64,000 nucleotides of DNA from Dipteronia dyeriana. Its lineage: Eukaryota; Streptophyta; Magnoliopsida; Sapindales; Sapindaceae. The notes under the pieces were generated by a model, which had not been told where the DNA came from, searched no databases, and saw only the letters and a list, made by a program, of their open reading frames with translations. A program made the translations under genes and the position numbers. Below are positions 44,900-57,482 of this stretch, one piece after another (the first letter of the stretch is position 1; each line of letters opens with the position of its first letter). The stretch lies in assembly GCA_032871835.1 (NCBI GenBank), contig CM065299.1, positions 5,117,001 to 5,181,000 of the forward strand. Direction: 5' to 3'.

Positions 44900-47330
44900 G
44901 GCTTGGCTTGAATGTAATTGCATCACATGCATAGTTAGAATTGGACATACATGAGGACATGAGTAGCCAGTAAATGACAAATATCTAGTCTGTTGCTTTG
45001 CTTTTCTTAGTTGCCTTCTTGTCGTTTTAGAGTATGGAGAATTTGAACTTGTGGTCAAGAAAATACTTTTACAACTAGTTGTTGAGTTAACTTAACCATG
45101 GCATCTTCATTATGGGTTCCATTAATTTCAAATCAATCAAATTTAATTAATTCATCGATGCAATTTTATATTCATTTAATAACTTTTATTAAATTGATGA
45201 TATATATATACCCCACAAAGAGCTTGAAATAATTGAAGAACAACATGGAGAGATTTGTGAGTCCACTAATTTTGACAAAGCATTATAAAAGAATTGAAGC
45301 AAAAATATATATGATTAAACTATAAGCTTTGTGAGATGCTTGAGGGGATGTTTTCAACCATGATTTTTGAAATTGGGTGGTTACCAAGTCAATTTGATTT
45401 TACAAAAGAAGAAATAAGTTATATGGACTAAAATTAAAGAACTTTGTGAGTGGTACCCCACAATTGTTGATGTATATGATATAGAGTTATTTGGATGTAG
45501 AAGAAGAAGAAGCTGAGGTTGGAAGTGATTTGACATATTTTTGGGGCACAATAATGAATTGATATTTTTACTTTGGTTCCAATTCATAGATTGGTAGACG
45601 GAGGGGGTGCGTGGAGAGGCAACAATGGAAGGGAAGTTCTTGTCCACATCTTTGTTTAGTGTTTGATTATATAATATCATTCCACTTGTGTGGTTGATAC
45701 TTGAAAGCTTTTAAGCTCTTTACACCGTCCACTTCATTGTCTAGTAGCGACCGGTGACATTTTTAACATATTCCACATATCTATATCTATAATTCCAATG
45801 TCGATTTTGTAGTTGTAGTAGGTTTAAAGTAGCCATAAACATAATCTCATTGATGATCGTTAAACTGTAAAGTGCGGAGATACCATTTCTGTGAAATGAG
45901 AGTTGTTTGAGCGTAGTTTAATCTCATTAGCTCCTAGTAATCTTGATATAAAGATATCAGCTTAAAAAAAACCATAAATTTTGTTTTAGATATATTCATA
46001 TATATTAGCTAAATTCATAACTAATGTGATTAAATAATGTGTTTCGTAATTTTAAGTAACCATATAATCAAGTGTGGTAAATAATCATAAAACAAAAGAT
46101 TAGATTCCATAAAAAAAAAGATTCAATGATAATCTTTTTTATTAAATTTACAATAAGAAACGTGTAGACACTGGCTATTGATAATTTGGTACAGTTGAGA
46201 GTTGCGAGGGTATTAACATTTTTCTTCCTAATACCTTCTTAATTATTAGTCTGATTTTTTAATTATATTGATATGACAATTAAATTGATCTTTATCTTGC
46301 TACTCACCACATAATCATTCTCTTAAATATAAGAGTTTGATAAATATGAACTCAACCGAAATATAAATATGAATAAGAATATCAAAATAATAGCTCAAAA
46401 GTTATTTTTCATAATTTGCATAAACAGATCAAAGGGGTATATTCTTCATTATTAAATGAGTTAAAAAAAGAATGACGTGTTAAATAAATTTTGTCAAGAC
46501 ACAGTGACACAATAACAAGTGTATTGGATAACACGAAACACGTAGTGTTATTTGTTTAATCAACATTTATCAATCTATGAACAAGAATTTTTCATCGATA
46601 CCGTTAATGGAATGTTGAAAAGTACCAGAGAAAAACAAGCAAACAGCAAAAGTTAGGTTATGGTTGATGGGCATTTGGTCAATGTTGAGACTAACTGAGA
46701 CTGGGTTGGTGAAGAAAAGAAAGAATTGAAGCACTGTTAGTCCAAGCCAAATAACATATACAACTTTTATATTTGGAAGCTAAAATAGTATCAAAAGCAA
46801 AGCACTTTTAGCCATAAAATCAATATTTGTGTTATGTGACAACATGTGTGTATATATATAAAAAGGAATGCAAAAGCTATTCTATTCCAACACGCTATTG
46901 ATAGCAGGCCACAAAACTTTCTATGATTCAATGCATTCATAGTCTGGAGCTCCACGATGCTGCTTCCACCTGTTATCTACTTCTCTTATTGGTCAAAAAT
47001 ATGATAATGATGTTATTTTCAGATGCAATAGAAATGCTATACATCCAACTCATGAAATGTAAATCGGTAAATAAATACATATCGATAATGATTTATCTGA
47101 CTTACCATAAATATATGATCATCAATGGACACCTAACATCTCACAAGTTGAGATGAAAGTTGGAGTATGAGTTAAAGATGTCTAGTATTACTCATAATTG
47201 ATCATTTTTGTTACTTGTAGTTACATTTTAACTTGTGTTCTTAATCATATTTATAATCATTAGACCTGAGCAATTCGATGGTTTCGACGGATTCGGTTTG
47301 AAACCGAATCAAATTAAATCCGTTGTAACT
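44900..47330. other. AT-rich intergenic sequence upstream of the BBX gene
   Basis: The first kilobase is the likely promoter of the BBX gene; I could not single out a regulatory site with confidence. The rest shows no gene, RNA or repeat I can name. Open frames at 45381-45680 and 46923-47156 lack family resemblance. Confidence 0.4.
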
Positions 47331-47339
47331 ATAAAATAT

Positions 47340-48390
47340 GGAAATGGTGGGAAATGTTACATTTTTAAACTGATTTAAATTTGCATCCAAGTGAGTGTTT
47401 TAATAAGTTATATTTAAAAGACACATATTATGTTGAACTATTAAAATTTTCCTTAAATAATTATTATTTTATTCCATTTTTATTTCAATCTTCACACTTT
47501 CAACACTGAACTCAGTAACCCCTCTTTCTCTCTACAATAAAGTTGTCTGAAAATTGAAATATCCTACAACAAAAAGTTAAAGATTGCCTACCATTTCTTC
47601 TTCAACTTAGAAAGGAGTCGACGTTCTTCGGTACAACAATATAATATATATCTTAAATACTTCTTTTCTATACATCTAAGGTTTATGAGTCTTGTAACGC
47701 TTTATCCGTTCTATTTCATTTGTTCTCCGAGTATTTTGTAAACCTGAAGCTGGTTGTGTGAATTTTGAATCTTCGAGTCCTTCTAAACTCTGTTCGAGCT
47801 TTTGTAAATACTGTCTGAGCCTTTGTGAAGTTGTGTCCGAACCTTTTGGGTTGGACAATGAAGTAGTGTTTGAGTCTTTTACATAAGTGTCCGAGACTTT
47901 TAAAGTAGTGTCTGAGCTTTTTATATCAGTGTCCGAACCTTTTGTAAGTGTGTTTGAACATTTTGTAAGTGTGTACGCACCTTTTGTAAGTGTTTCTGAG
48001 CCTTTGTAATTACATTTCAAGCTTTTTTGTAAGTGTGTCCGAGCCTTTTGTAAGTGTGTCCGAGCCTTTTGAAAATATTTTGTAGTACTGTTCATCCTCT
48101 TCCCCACTCAAAAATCTCAATCCTCAACAACTTTAACAATGGAAGATTCAAAACCAAGTGCGTCAGCGTAGTGCCACTCCGTCGCCGATCGAGTGATTGT
48201 TTGGGTTTCAACGAGACTTTCTCTCTCTACTTCACAACTCTATCACTGTAAACTGAATGAAAGAAATCTGATGTAGAACAATTATTGAGGGTATTTTTGT
48301 CCGTTACTATAATAGGTGTTTTTTAAACATAAATTATTAAAATAGTGACAGTGTTGAAATGCCACCTCCAAAAAGTGTCTTTTAAATATA
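47340..48390. mobile_element. Foldback element with internal minisatellite
   Basis: The left side 'tatatttaaaagacacatattatgttgaactattaaaattttcc' (47410-47455) pairs inversely with 'gggtatttttgtccgttactataataggtgttttttaaacata' (48290-48335), and outer bases near 47345 pair with about 48345-48390. The ends resemble those of the element at 42930-43700. Its body was occupied or expanded by a minisatellite. Confidence 0.6.
47740..48075. repeat. Minisatellite, about 21-bp unit
   Basis: Repeats of 'gtccgagccttttgtaagtgt' with drift, clearest at 47930-48075 and degenerate leftwards. The 21-bp period leaves the minus strand open for 143 codons with a Lys/Ser/Thr-rich repeat peptide, which I regard as a by-product. 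Confidence 0.85.
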
Positions 48391-49694
48391 GGGTCTTATA
48401 TACGAGTCTTATATCCATTGTTTTTTAGGCTTATATTTACATAAAACTTGTGTTTTTAGTCTACTTTATGCTTAATATATTTGTAGTCGATTAAATGTGA
48501 GAACCCAAGTTTCGATAGTTTCGGGTATTTCGACGGATTTGGTTTGAAGTTGAATCTATCGAAACAATCAAATTAAGGTCTTATTTGCAAGTATTTTATC
48601 AATCTATCCATTTGATCGTTTTTGCTCCATTTATTTACATTAAACTTAAGTTCTTAGTCATATGTATACTCATCGAGAATTCGACGAGATGATATCGGTT
48701 TAGTAATATGCCCCTCAAACCCACAACATTGAAATTGTATAACTAATCACCATCTTCTCCAAACCTTACAAATTATGGTACTTATTAAAATAAAAAGTAA
48801 AAAAACTGAGAATTCTAGCATGTCATCTCTCCATGTTCTTCCATTAAATTCAATGGAGGCACATGCTAGAATTGAAGTTTTATATCCTATCTAATTAAGT
48901 ATCTAACAATATGCATATTTGCACGTTCCTTCTCACTTTTGAGAAATTGAATATATTCAATCTTATTTTGTGAAGCAGAATGGGTTGATGATCATGATTC
49001 ATGCACCACTTTAAATTTTAAAAATTCTTAAATTTCTTTTTTCAGTCCAAGCATGACAGCATGTTCCCTGCTTTGGGGAAAAAAAAGTCATGATATTGTT
49101 AAAATTAGGTTTAAGAGCATGACAGCACATGACCAGATGATGCTCTTACAAATCATACATGTTCTTCTTTCTTCTTCTATTTTCTCTGTCAATTTTCTCA
49201 TTGATTGAAATTGACCTAAACAAAGACTAGTAATTTGATGAAGTGAAAAACGCTGGTATAATTTATAACATAATCATACCTAAAATTGTTAAAAGCATAC
49301 CTAAAAAAATAAATATCGAGGAAACCTTACAACCATTTTCAATAATAATAAAGAAAAAGTTTTACATTTTTTATTTTCAAATTTCACCTGAACATAAAAA
49401 TCATTACTACAAGAAACAGCAATTTCAATTTTACATCCTGAATATAATAACCTGTTGAGTCATTCTGTTTATTAGTATAATTTTCAAGATAGTACGTATT
49501 GATATAACTATATCAGCGCGTTGAATATGGATCACTAGATCAACATACTTTGACTCAAAGTATATGCACTTGTCAAAACTTCTCTATAATCAATGATCCA
49601 CATGCAACGTACTGATATAACTTATATCAATACTCACTGATATAACTTATATCAATACGTACCGATAGGAAAACCACTATATATATATATATAA
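48391..49694. other. AT-rich intergenic sequence
   Basis: No gene. It contains a hairpin at 48811-48873 (arms AATTCTAGCATGT and its exact reverse complement, with an inner CCATT/AATGG stem) and two copies of the palindrome-like GATATAACTTATATC at 49614-49628 and 49639-49653. Confidence 0.5.
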
Positions 49695-50022
49695 TGAGCC
49701 TCTCATAAGAAATCCTTTATTTTAATTTAGGTAAGGACCACCATAAAATCATATTGATTTGAATGAATTTTAATTTGATTTTTTTATAGATGATAAGTTT
49801 ATTGAAATCTATTTATGAATAAATTTTAAAAAAATTCAAGCACTAGAACTATTTTTTTTTTCATATATTTCACCCATTTTTTCAATGCATTTATATTTAA
49901 AAAAATCAGGATAAATAGTTCTAGTACTTGAAAAAAATTCAAATCAAAATTCATTCAAATCAATGTGATTTCATGGTGGTTCTTACCGAAATTAAAATAA
50001 AGGATACCTCATGAGAGATTCA
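49695..50022. mobile_element. Foldback MITE, family copy B
   Basis: The left arm 'cctctcataagaaatcctttattttaattt' pairs with the reverse complement of 'attaaaataaaggatacctcatgagag' at the right end. The arms extend almost to the centre, so the RNA or single strand would form a long hairpin. Same family as 24391-24790. Confidence 0.8.
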
Positions 50023-50037
50023 ATGTATATATATAAT

Positions 50038-50415
50038 GAGTCTCTCATAAGAAATCTTTTATTTTAATTTCGGTAAGGACTACCATGAAATCACATTGAT
50101 TTGAATGAATTTTAATTTGATTTTTTTTTTATAGATGATAAGTTCATTGAAATCTACTTATGAATAAATTTAAAAAAATTCAAGCACTAGAACTATTTTT
50201 TTTCATATATTTCGCCCATTTTTTCAATGCATCTATATTTAAAAAATCGGGATAAATAGTTCTAGTACTTGAAAAAAAATCAAATTATATTTATAAATAG
50301 ATTTTAATAAACTTATCATCTATAAAAAAAATTAAATCAAAATTTATTCAAATCAATGTGATTTCATGGTGGTTCTTACCGAAATTAAAATAAAGAATAC
50401 CTCATGAGAGATTCA
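50038..50415. mobile_element. Foldback MITE, family copy C, next to copy B
   Basis: Second copy in the same orientation, only about 15 TA-rich bases after copy B, with the same ends and arms. About 50 extra bases near the centre derive from a partial inner duplication ('aaacttatcatctataaaaaaaatt'). Confidence 0.8.
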
Positions 50416-50437
50416 CTATATATATCAAAACGGAGCA

Positions 50438-50690
50438 ATATATTATAAAATAAAAAACACAAAACAATAAATAGTAATTCTAGAAACATATAGGGAATTA
50501 AGGACAAAATAAATAAGCAATTAATTGTTTATTAATACAGTATAAATACAAGTATTGGTCCAGTACTTGTATTTAAACCTTAGTTTATCCTAGCCAGCAC
50601 CACTCTGGATACGGGTATGTCAAGGTATTCCAGCCTATATACTTTCAGAACCAGAGTAATAATTCATAAGAAGATAAAGAAATATTTGTT
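50438..50690 (-). repeat. Pararetrovirus intergenic region, 3' end of minus copy
   Basis: This non-coding block recurs at 56504-56763 and 63769-64000 in the same orientation and at about 57903-58159 in reverse. It lies directly before the primer-binding site in the other copies and contains a TATTTATA-type box, so it looks like the promoter/transcript-start region of the integrated virus. Its presence at both ends of the minus copy mimics LTRs and shows terminal redundancy. Confidence 0.8.
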
Positions 50691-51101
50691 TACAGTGTTA
50701 AAGCAAAATATGTCTGACAACAAAGTAGATTCACAAAGATAAGTCTCAAACTTTATTTAAGTGGAAGTTCATAAATTTACAAGATGGGAAGGAGAGGGAA
50801 TAGTAGTGCTTCGCAGAGCATTAAAAGAAAAATAAAACTGAAAACTGAACCTACCTCTGAAAGAAGACTTCAGAGAATATATAAACAAAAGTTAACCATG
50901 GTTAAGCTAAATTGGGTTAACACAAACCATACATCATTATTATAAAGGACCAAAGGTGTGTCAGTAGAGGTACTATTTACTTTTGCTTTTGTCAAGCCAA
51001 TCGTCTCTTTTGCTGATTACTTTGTTTTTGTCGACGAATTTCTTACTTTATGTCGCTTTACTTGTCTGCCTTCATCATGATCCTTATCATCAAGGATAAG
51101 A

Positions 51102-51800
51102 TCAAGGATCGTGGTCAAAGAAGATCGTTGGGTCATCACTGTCATAAACATAGTTATCTGAGTCATCTTCTTTGTCTTTATCACTTTGGTCCGAACTGGT
51201 CCCAGCCTGGGATATGATGGCCATAGAACTCTTCATTTCTTCAGCAATCTTCATGAGCTCATCAGGAGTTGTTGCCGCTGCAATTCTGGCCTGATTCTGA
51301 GATTTTTCCATGAGGAAGCCTGATTGGTCCGAAATTTTATTGCTGAGAGCGGGGTTTTCCATGAACCATCTGGATACTCTCTCTCTTTTCCTAAATTGGC
51401 AAGGTTCATACCACTCCACCATTTAATTTTGATTTGTCTTCCAAAATAGAAGACCTTAACATTTCCTACAACTTTGTCTTGGATGGCATATTCCAGCATC
51501 AAGATGCATGTGAAAATGAAATGGACAAAAAAGAAAAATAAGTCCAGGCAAATGTCCTAATCATCAGGTTTGGCAAGGTTAGAGATCCAGAAGGAATATC
51601 CTTCCTTAACCTGACTGGGGAGAAAGTCAATAATCGGGCCAAATTTTTCCCACCATTCTAAGAACCAGATTGGTAGGTCAATTTTAAATTTTTTATCAAA
51701 ATAGATAAACCAGGAGAGGGAATTTCCTGGGTTTTATCCATATAAAAACTTGGTACAAACTTCAATATAGTCATCCAAGACAAAGTATTTCTTCATATCC
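51102..51800 (-). pseudogene. Endogenous caulimovirid ORF2 fragment, minus copy
   Basis: Middle and C-terminal part of a second viral frame of unknown function. It ends in an acidic tail (SDKDKEDDSDNYVYDSDDP). Stops and a frameshift occur between 51500 and 51760. The N-terminal part is missing because an internal deletion fuses this region to the start of the reverse transcriptase near 51785-51803. The corresponding plus-strand C-terminal part is at 56993-57482. Confidence 0.7.
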
Positions 51801-54800
51801 CATAAAGCATTTGGAATTGTTGAACAAACTTCTTTTTCCAGTTTTTCTTTAAAAAAAATTATTTTTTCTTTTTCTTTGGAGTCTTCTAACCTGACCTCTT
51901 GTCTTTTGAAAACTAGGTCATCTTTTAAGAAGGGTTTGTCTTAGGTTAAGGGTGGCAATGCAATTGCTAAGTTTGTTAGGGGTATTTTCCCAAATATTTT
52001 GGTCTTTCAAAACATTTAGGTCCCGTACCAAGACAGGAAAAATAAAAGGAAATATAATTTCTTTTCCTAAATATTTAGTAACAATTCCTTCAGCTATAAC
52101 TTTGAAGGGAGAAATCAGATAGAGAAATGGTAACCCTAAAATCACATTATAGGTAAGGGTTTTAACAACAATAAAATCAGTATTATAGTAAACTCCACCA
52201 TTGCAGACTCTAGCATTAGTGAGCTTGTATTTAATGTCTAACAGTGTCTTGTTAGCTCTGTAGAGGGTTTCTGTCGTAGAATCTAGGTATTTGGTAGGGA
52301 CCAAAGATTCTATTATACAATTTAGGTCTGCTCCGGTGTCAACAAGGGTGCTGGCCCCTTATATTATAATTAGGGGTATTCCTAATGTCAACCTCGACAT
52401 ACCACTTTTGGATCCTAATTTCTTGTATAACATTGATTTGAGGAAAACCAGAGTTGTATTTGGTGTCATTATGGTCGGGCTGCTCTTTGTCAGATTCGTC
52501 AGAGCTGTTAAAGCTTGGCTGTTTCTCTAGAGAATTTTTGGGATGTATTTTTGGAAATTGTTCTCCGTAGCTTTTTTTGATCTGTAGATCTTTGATTTGT
52601 CTTTTTAAACCTTTTATTTCTCCCTTGACCTCAAGGATTTCTTTTTGTAAGTCTGAAATGGTCACTTTTCTAGATTTGGTCTGGAATTTTCCTAAAACAT
52701 TTTATTCAAAATCAGGGGTTTGGAAAGGGGCATTCTTGAAAGGTTTAGCTTCGGTGAATGGGGTATTACTGCTACTAGTTGCAGATTCACAGGTGATTTT
52801 TTTTTTGTAATTGTTTGATGTGTTTAGCCTTTTGTAGAGGATCACTAATATCGTCAATCATGTTAATTATCAGGGAATAATCATGTTGATCGAGGACATT
52901 GATTTCCTTACAAAAACAGGGTTGGGTTTCTGGTTCTGAATCAGAGGAGGAATCAGAGGAATTATCACTATAGGAAGATTCTTCAATGACAAGCACTTCA
53001 TCAGGGGAGGATGAAGATACGTATAGAGATTCGGAATCAGCATATAAGACTTGGAGAACCTTTTCTTTAATTTCGTCTCCAAGGTCAAGGCTCTTAATCT
53101 TATTTTTCTAGTCTGGGCATTTGTTAGCATAATGGTCTTCCTTGCCATATTAAAAACATTTGTTTGATTTCCTTAAATTTTTTGTTTTGTTTTTAGAATA
53201 ATATTTTTTTGATTTGGGGGGCCATTAGTTAGGAGTTTTGTCAGGAATGTATGCAGACAATTAATACTTTTTCTTGTCGTATTTGTCTCTTTTGTATCGA
53301 TGGATACCTTTGTCTTTATATATTTTACTAGATGTTTTCTTCCTAGGAGCGGGGAGTTTGTCAAAGCCAAATTGTTCGCACCACGATCCTAATTCTTTCC
53401 TGGTTGTCAATTTTTGTTGTTTGAGTTGACTTTTGAGTTGAAGATCATTGCAGAGTTGTATAGCAACAACATTGATAGTGGCAATGATTTCACCATAAGT
53501 CCAGCCATTAAGGTCCATCTGTGACCAGTCAGACCATCCCATTTGTCTAACCATTTCGTCTCTAACTTTATTGGAAAAGAGTTTTGGTAAACCAACAATA
53601 AATTTTTCTTTCCAATAAGGATTAGCATTGTCAGATCTTTGCAGAACTCTGGTTAAGAAAATGTCTTTATACCATTTGAAATCGCTAAGTCTTTTGCATT
53701 TTAAATTTTGGAGTTTTGAAAAGTAATTTCCTTGGTTGATGTTAGGGTTTCCTACGAAGTGCATTAGAATAGTATAAGATAAGACATCTATTCCATCTGG
53801 TTCAGATGTAGTAGTTGTAGTTTGGGTTGAAGAAGATGGTATAAAAGAGGCCGGGTCATTAGTGGGTCTGGTCGGTAATGTAGTGGTTATGGTTTTGGTA
53901 TGGTTTATGATAGTGCTTCTGGCATTTAGGCTCTGGGTATGAGTCCACCATCCAAATAGTTGTCCTTCAAATCCAGTGGTTAAGGACGTGACAGCGTCAG
54001 CGTGAGACATGTTTTGTTTATTGATATAAATATACCTTATGGTATGCATTTGTCTGAGGACAGTGATGATTTGATATTCTGACAAGCCGTCAATGTTGAA
54101 CTGATAGCAGGCATTACCAGTATAGGCCCGGTAGGGAACAGTCTCTTCATATTGTAGGTCAGGAGGAGTGGGTTTTGGGTAATAAGGTTTGGTATTTTGG
54201 TAGTATTTGGTCTGGTTGTAATTGTCCGCCTTGTTATTGGAAGTTATCCTTTGGATCATGTTTTGGAAATCCATTTCTTCTCCTTCTTCCTCACTAGATG
54301 GATCTGGGATGGTTTTTTCAATGGTTTGGATATTTGGATAGTGGATGGGTTCTTCTTTTGGTAGGTTCTTTAGTCTTTCTTCTAAGGCCGTTAAAAGCTA
54401 TTTTCATCAACGAGCTTATCGAAGCATTTTTCAATGCCGGTATTGTCTGGGAACAGGATAGGTCCAATTTGTTCGGGCATTTTCTATTTTCCCCTCCTCG
54501 AACTTCTGTGGGATGAAGTGGACGTTTCATAAGGAACAAAAACCTGTTGGGGAAGGCTTTCTTTTGTAGGGGAAATAGTGGTTTGGGAAAGGTTCAGATT
54601 GATTTTTTCTAGTTGTTCCCCTATGGAATTTAGAAAGAAATTGAAATAATTATTTTGTCTCATTACCACTCCTATTTGATGTGAAGATGAAGGTGTGGTA
54701 CTATATAGTTCTTCGTCTAACAATATGAAAGGCGTATAGAGAGTTGTGTAAATACTACCCTCAACGTCGTCATTTGGCATTTGAATTTCAAAGTGTTTAG

Positions 54801-56332
54801 GAGGAGGATGGGTTTGTCTTTCTTCTCCTCTCTTAGTCTTGTATGTTCTAATTTTTGATTGGTCAATAACAGAGCATTTTTGTTCTAATTTTTTTTCTAT
54901 TCTTGTACCATTCGAAAAAGGGTATCTTTTGGTTAAGAATTCCAATGTTTTCTGTCCATATTTTATAAAACTGTTTTCTCTCATTATCAGAGTAGTTTCT
55001 TTCATATTTTTCTCTTAATTGTTGATTCTGGGGGGAATAGTAATAAGTAATTAAAAGGTCAAAATCAATATTGGATTTGGTGTCAATAACATTAATAAAA
55101 CGGACAGGTGGTTCATGGTCAATGATTTCTGTTAGAACTTGAGAATGAGTGGGGGAGGTTTGGCCTTGGTCATAAGTGTGTATTGGTTGGGCTACTTGTT
55201 CCGGGGTTTTTTGAACATGGGCCACATGTGTTGGGTTTTCTGGTTTGGGCCTGGGCCTTCTTCTTCTAGGGATCAAGTTGACAATTGGTTCACTAGAGTC
55301 TTATTATGAGTCATAATTGGCAGCTGGGCCAGGAGTCACAGTGCTAGGTATAAGGTTAGTTATTTGTCTGGGCTGTCTTGGGGCTAGAATGGGTATTTGT
55401 CTGGTTATGTTTTGTCTAGACATGCTTGATAGGGAGTTTCTAGCTGATTAGAAGTCATTTAGTGATTTGGAATGGTTACTGTCATTATCTCTGAGGGACA
55501 GGCCTCTTCTGAAGGATATTCTAAGGGTTCCGTCTTGTTCAGTAACACAATCATGGAGGTTTCTCATAGGTGGTCTATAGGTAGGTTGGTTAACCTGTTC
55601 CTTGACCCAATCATCTGGAAACTTAATGTTTTCCTATTTGACCGGAACAGGTACTAAGACATTGACTGAGGGGGATGCATTAAAGCATATGGTCTGACCA
55701 GCTGGTACAGAAGGAGGTATGTAGCTGGGAATAAGTCCGGAGGTTAAAACTTTGTAATGGACTCTGTAAACAAGTTTATAAGGGCTGGATTTTTCAAGGA
55801 ATTGATAGTTATGAGTCTGGATGTCTATGACTAGGCACTTTTCTTTGTGTTCCTCAGTGTTTAAGGCTAAAGTTTGTATACACTGAAAATAGATAGGGCC
55901 ATAAGTCAGAGAAGTTTCTGCCATATCCAATACTGATTCTTTATAGTTAGTAATTCTTTTGTCCCTTAAAACGATTAATAGAGAGTTGTTTAAGCCAATT
56001 TTTGAAAGGGGTTTAATGCCTACTTGGACACTTTCAATATGTAGATCATTAAAACCGATTTTATGGTAATGAGTCAAACTGTTTTTGTTTAAAAGATTTG
56101 TCAAAAACGTATTATTTTGAAATTTCACATTAATCTTTTTGGTCTTTTGACCCAAAAGGGTTCTGAAGTCTAGAAGTTTTTTCTTATAAATGCTGCTTTG
56201 TTGAATGTTTGGCAATTGCCAATTAATTAAATCTTTGTCATCCTAGTTTGTCTCATAATTAGCTACAGATTGTCCAGTGCAACTATTCATATCATCCGGC
56301 TCAATCCTAGGTCTAGAACTACTCGTAGACAT
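51801..56332 (-). pseudogene. Endogenous caulimovirid polyprotein (ORF1), minus copy, broken
   Basis: Decayed polyprotein in the order movement protein of the 30K type (about 56200-55630), linker with basic/proline stretch (55280-54490), capsid-like region (54274-53260), a degraded zinc-knuckle region (about 53160-53090), a protease-containing region (about 52400-51950) and the very start of the reverse transcriptase. Breaks include a stop near 56244, several stops and frameshifts between 55640 and 54480, changes in the knuckle, and deletion of most of the RT and all of RNase H at about 51800. It retains about 545 bases (54275-54820) that the plus copy lacks. Family: Caulimoviridae, two-frame layout like florendoviruses or petuvirus-like elements; no integrase is present, which separates it from Ty3/gypsy. 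Confidence 0.8.
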
Positions 56333-56490
56333 GGTAAAGAAAATAAATAGTAAGAATTCTAAGTTTTAACTCACAGCCTGGTCAAACGGGCCACAGCCTA
56401 TAACACACCTGGCAGACGGCAAACACCCTACAGACCTATTGACTTTTGCACCTAGAAATAGTCACTATTATCTTCTTCAACAAGCCTTAA

Positions 56491-56503
56491 GGCTCTGATA
56501 CCA
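56491..56503 (-). other. Pararetrovirus primer-binding site, minus copy
   Basis: The minus strand reads TGGTATCAGAGCC, the initiator-methionine tRNA complement used by plant pararetroviruses. It is followed by the ORF1 leader. Confidence 0.85.
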
Positions 56504-56763
56504 AAACGGAGCAAGATAATATAAAATAAAAAACACAAAACAATATATAGTAATTCTATAAACATATAGGGAATTAAGGACAAAATAAACAAGCAATTAA
56601 CTGTTTAATAATACAGTATAAATACAAGTATTGGTCTAGTACTTGGCGTTGTTAAACCTTAGTTTATCCTGGGCAACACCACTCTGGATACGGATATATC
56701 AAGGTATTCTAGCCTATATACTTTCAGAACCAGAGTAATTATTCATAAGAAGATAAAGAAAAT
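56504..56763 (-). repeat. Pararetrovirus intergenic region, 5' end of minus copy
   Basis: Copy of the block at 50438-50690. It breaks off at about 56763, where plus-strand RNase H sequence begins: an inversion junction. Confidence 0.8.
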
Positions 56764-57482
56764 AGTCTCCCAGATTTCCTGACCAGAGAATTTTTACAGG
56801 GTGACAAATGACCAGTTCAAACAGAGGTCGTGGTGGTGGCCGAAACCCTAGTGGTAGAGGCTCCATACGATCTAACTTATCAGACAAAGGCATAGACTTA
56901 TCATTATCTACTTATCATACTTCCCCCAAAGGAAGTCATAAAGACAAGTATGCTATTTCACTTATATCCTAGCCCAAATCACCCCACACATTACCTTTGG
57001 ATCTCTAACCTTGCCAAACCTGATGACTGGGACATTTGCCCGGACTTATTTTGCTTTTTGTCCATTTCAATTTGGCATGGATCTTGATGCTCGAATATGG
57101 CATCCAAGACAAAGTTTTGGGAAATGTTAAGGTTCCCTATTTTGGAAGACAAATCAAAATTAAATGTTAGAGTGGTATGAACCTTGCCAATTTGGGAAAA
57201 GAGAGAGTATCCAGATGGTTCATGGAAAACCCCGCTCTCAGCAATAAAATTTCGGACCAATCAGGCTTTCTCATGGAAAAATCTCATAATCAGGCCAGAA
57301 TTGCAGTGGCAACAACTCCTGATGAGCTCATGAAGATTGCTGAAGAAATGAAGAGTTCTTTGGCCAGCATGTCCCAGGCTGGGATCAGTTCGGACCAAAG
57401 TAATAAAGACAAAGAAGATGACTCAGATAACTATGTTTATGACAGTGAGGACCCAACAACCTTCTTTTGCCACGATCCTTGA
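56764..57482 (+). pseudogene. Endogenous caulimovirid tail: end of RNase H and deleted ORF2, plus strand
   Basis: Bases 56764-56811 are the last RNase H codons up to a TGA. ORF2 starts at 56808 in an ATGA overlap, encodes an Arg/Gly-rich N-terminus (MTSSNRGRGGGR) and stops at 56970 after 54 codons. Near 56990 an internal deletion joins it to the C-terminal part, which then changes frame and ends at 57482 with the acidic tail. The missing middle is partly kept in the minus copy. The function of ORF2 is unknown. Confidence 0.75.

Noticed and set aside
47676..48107. Minus-strand Lys/Ser/Thr repeat protein of 143 codons
   Set aside because: By-product of the 21-bp minisatellite inside a foldback element; no signal peptide or promoter.
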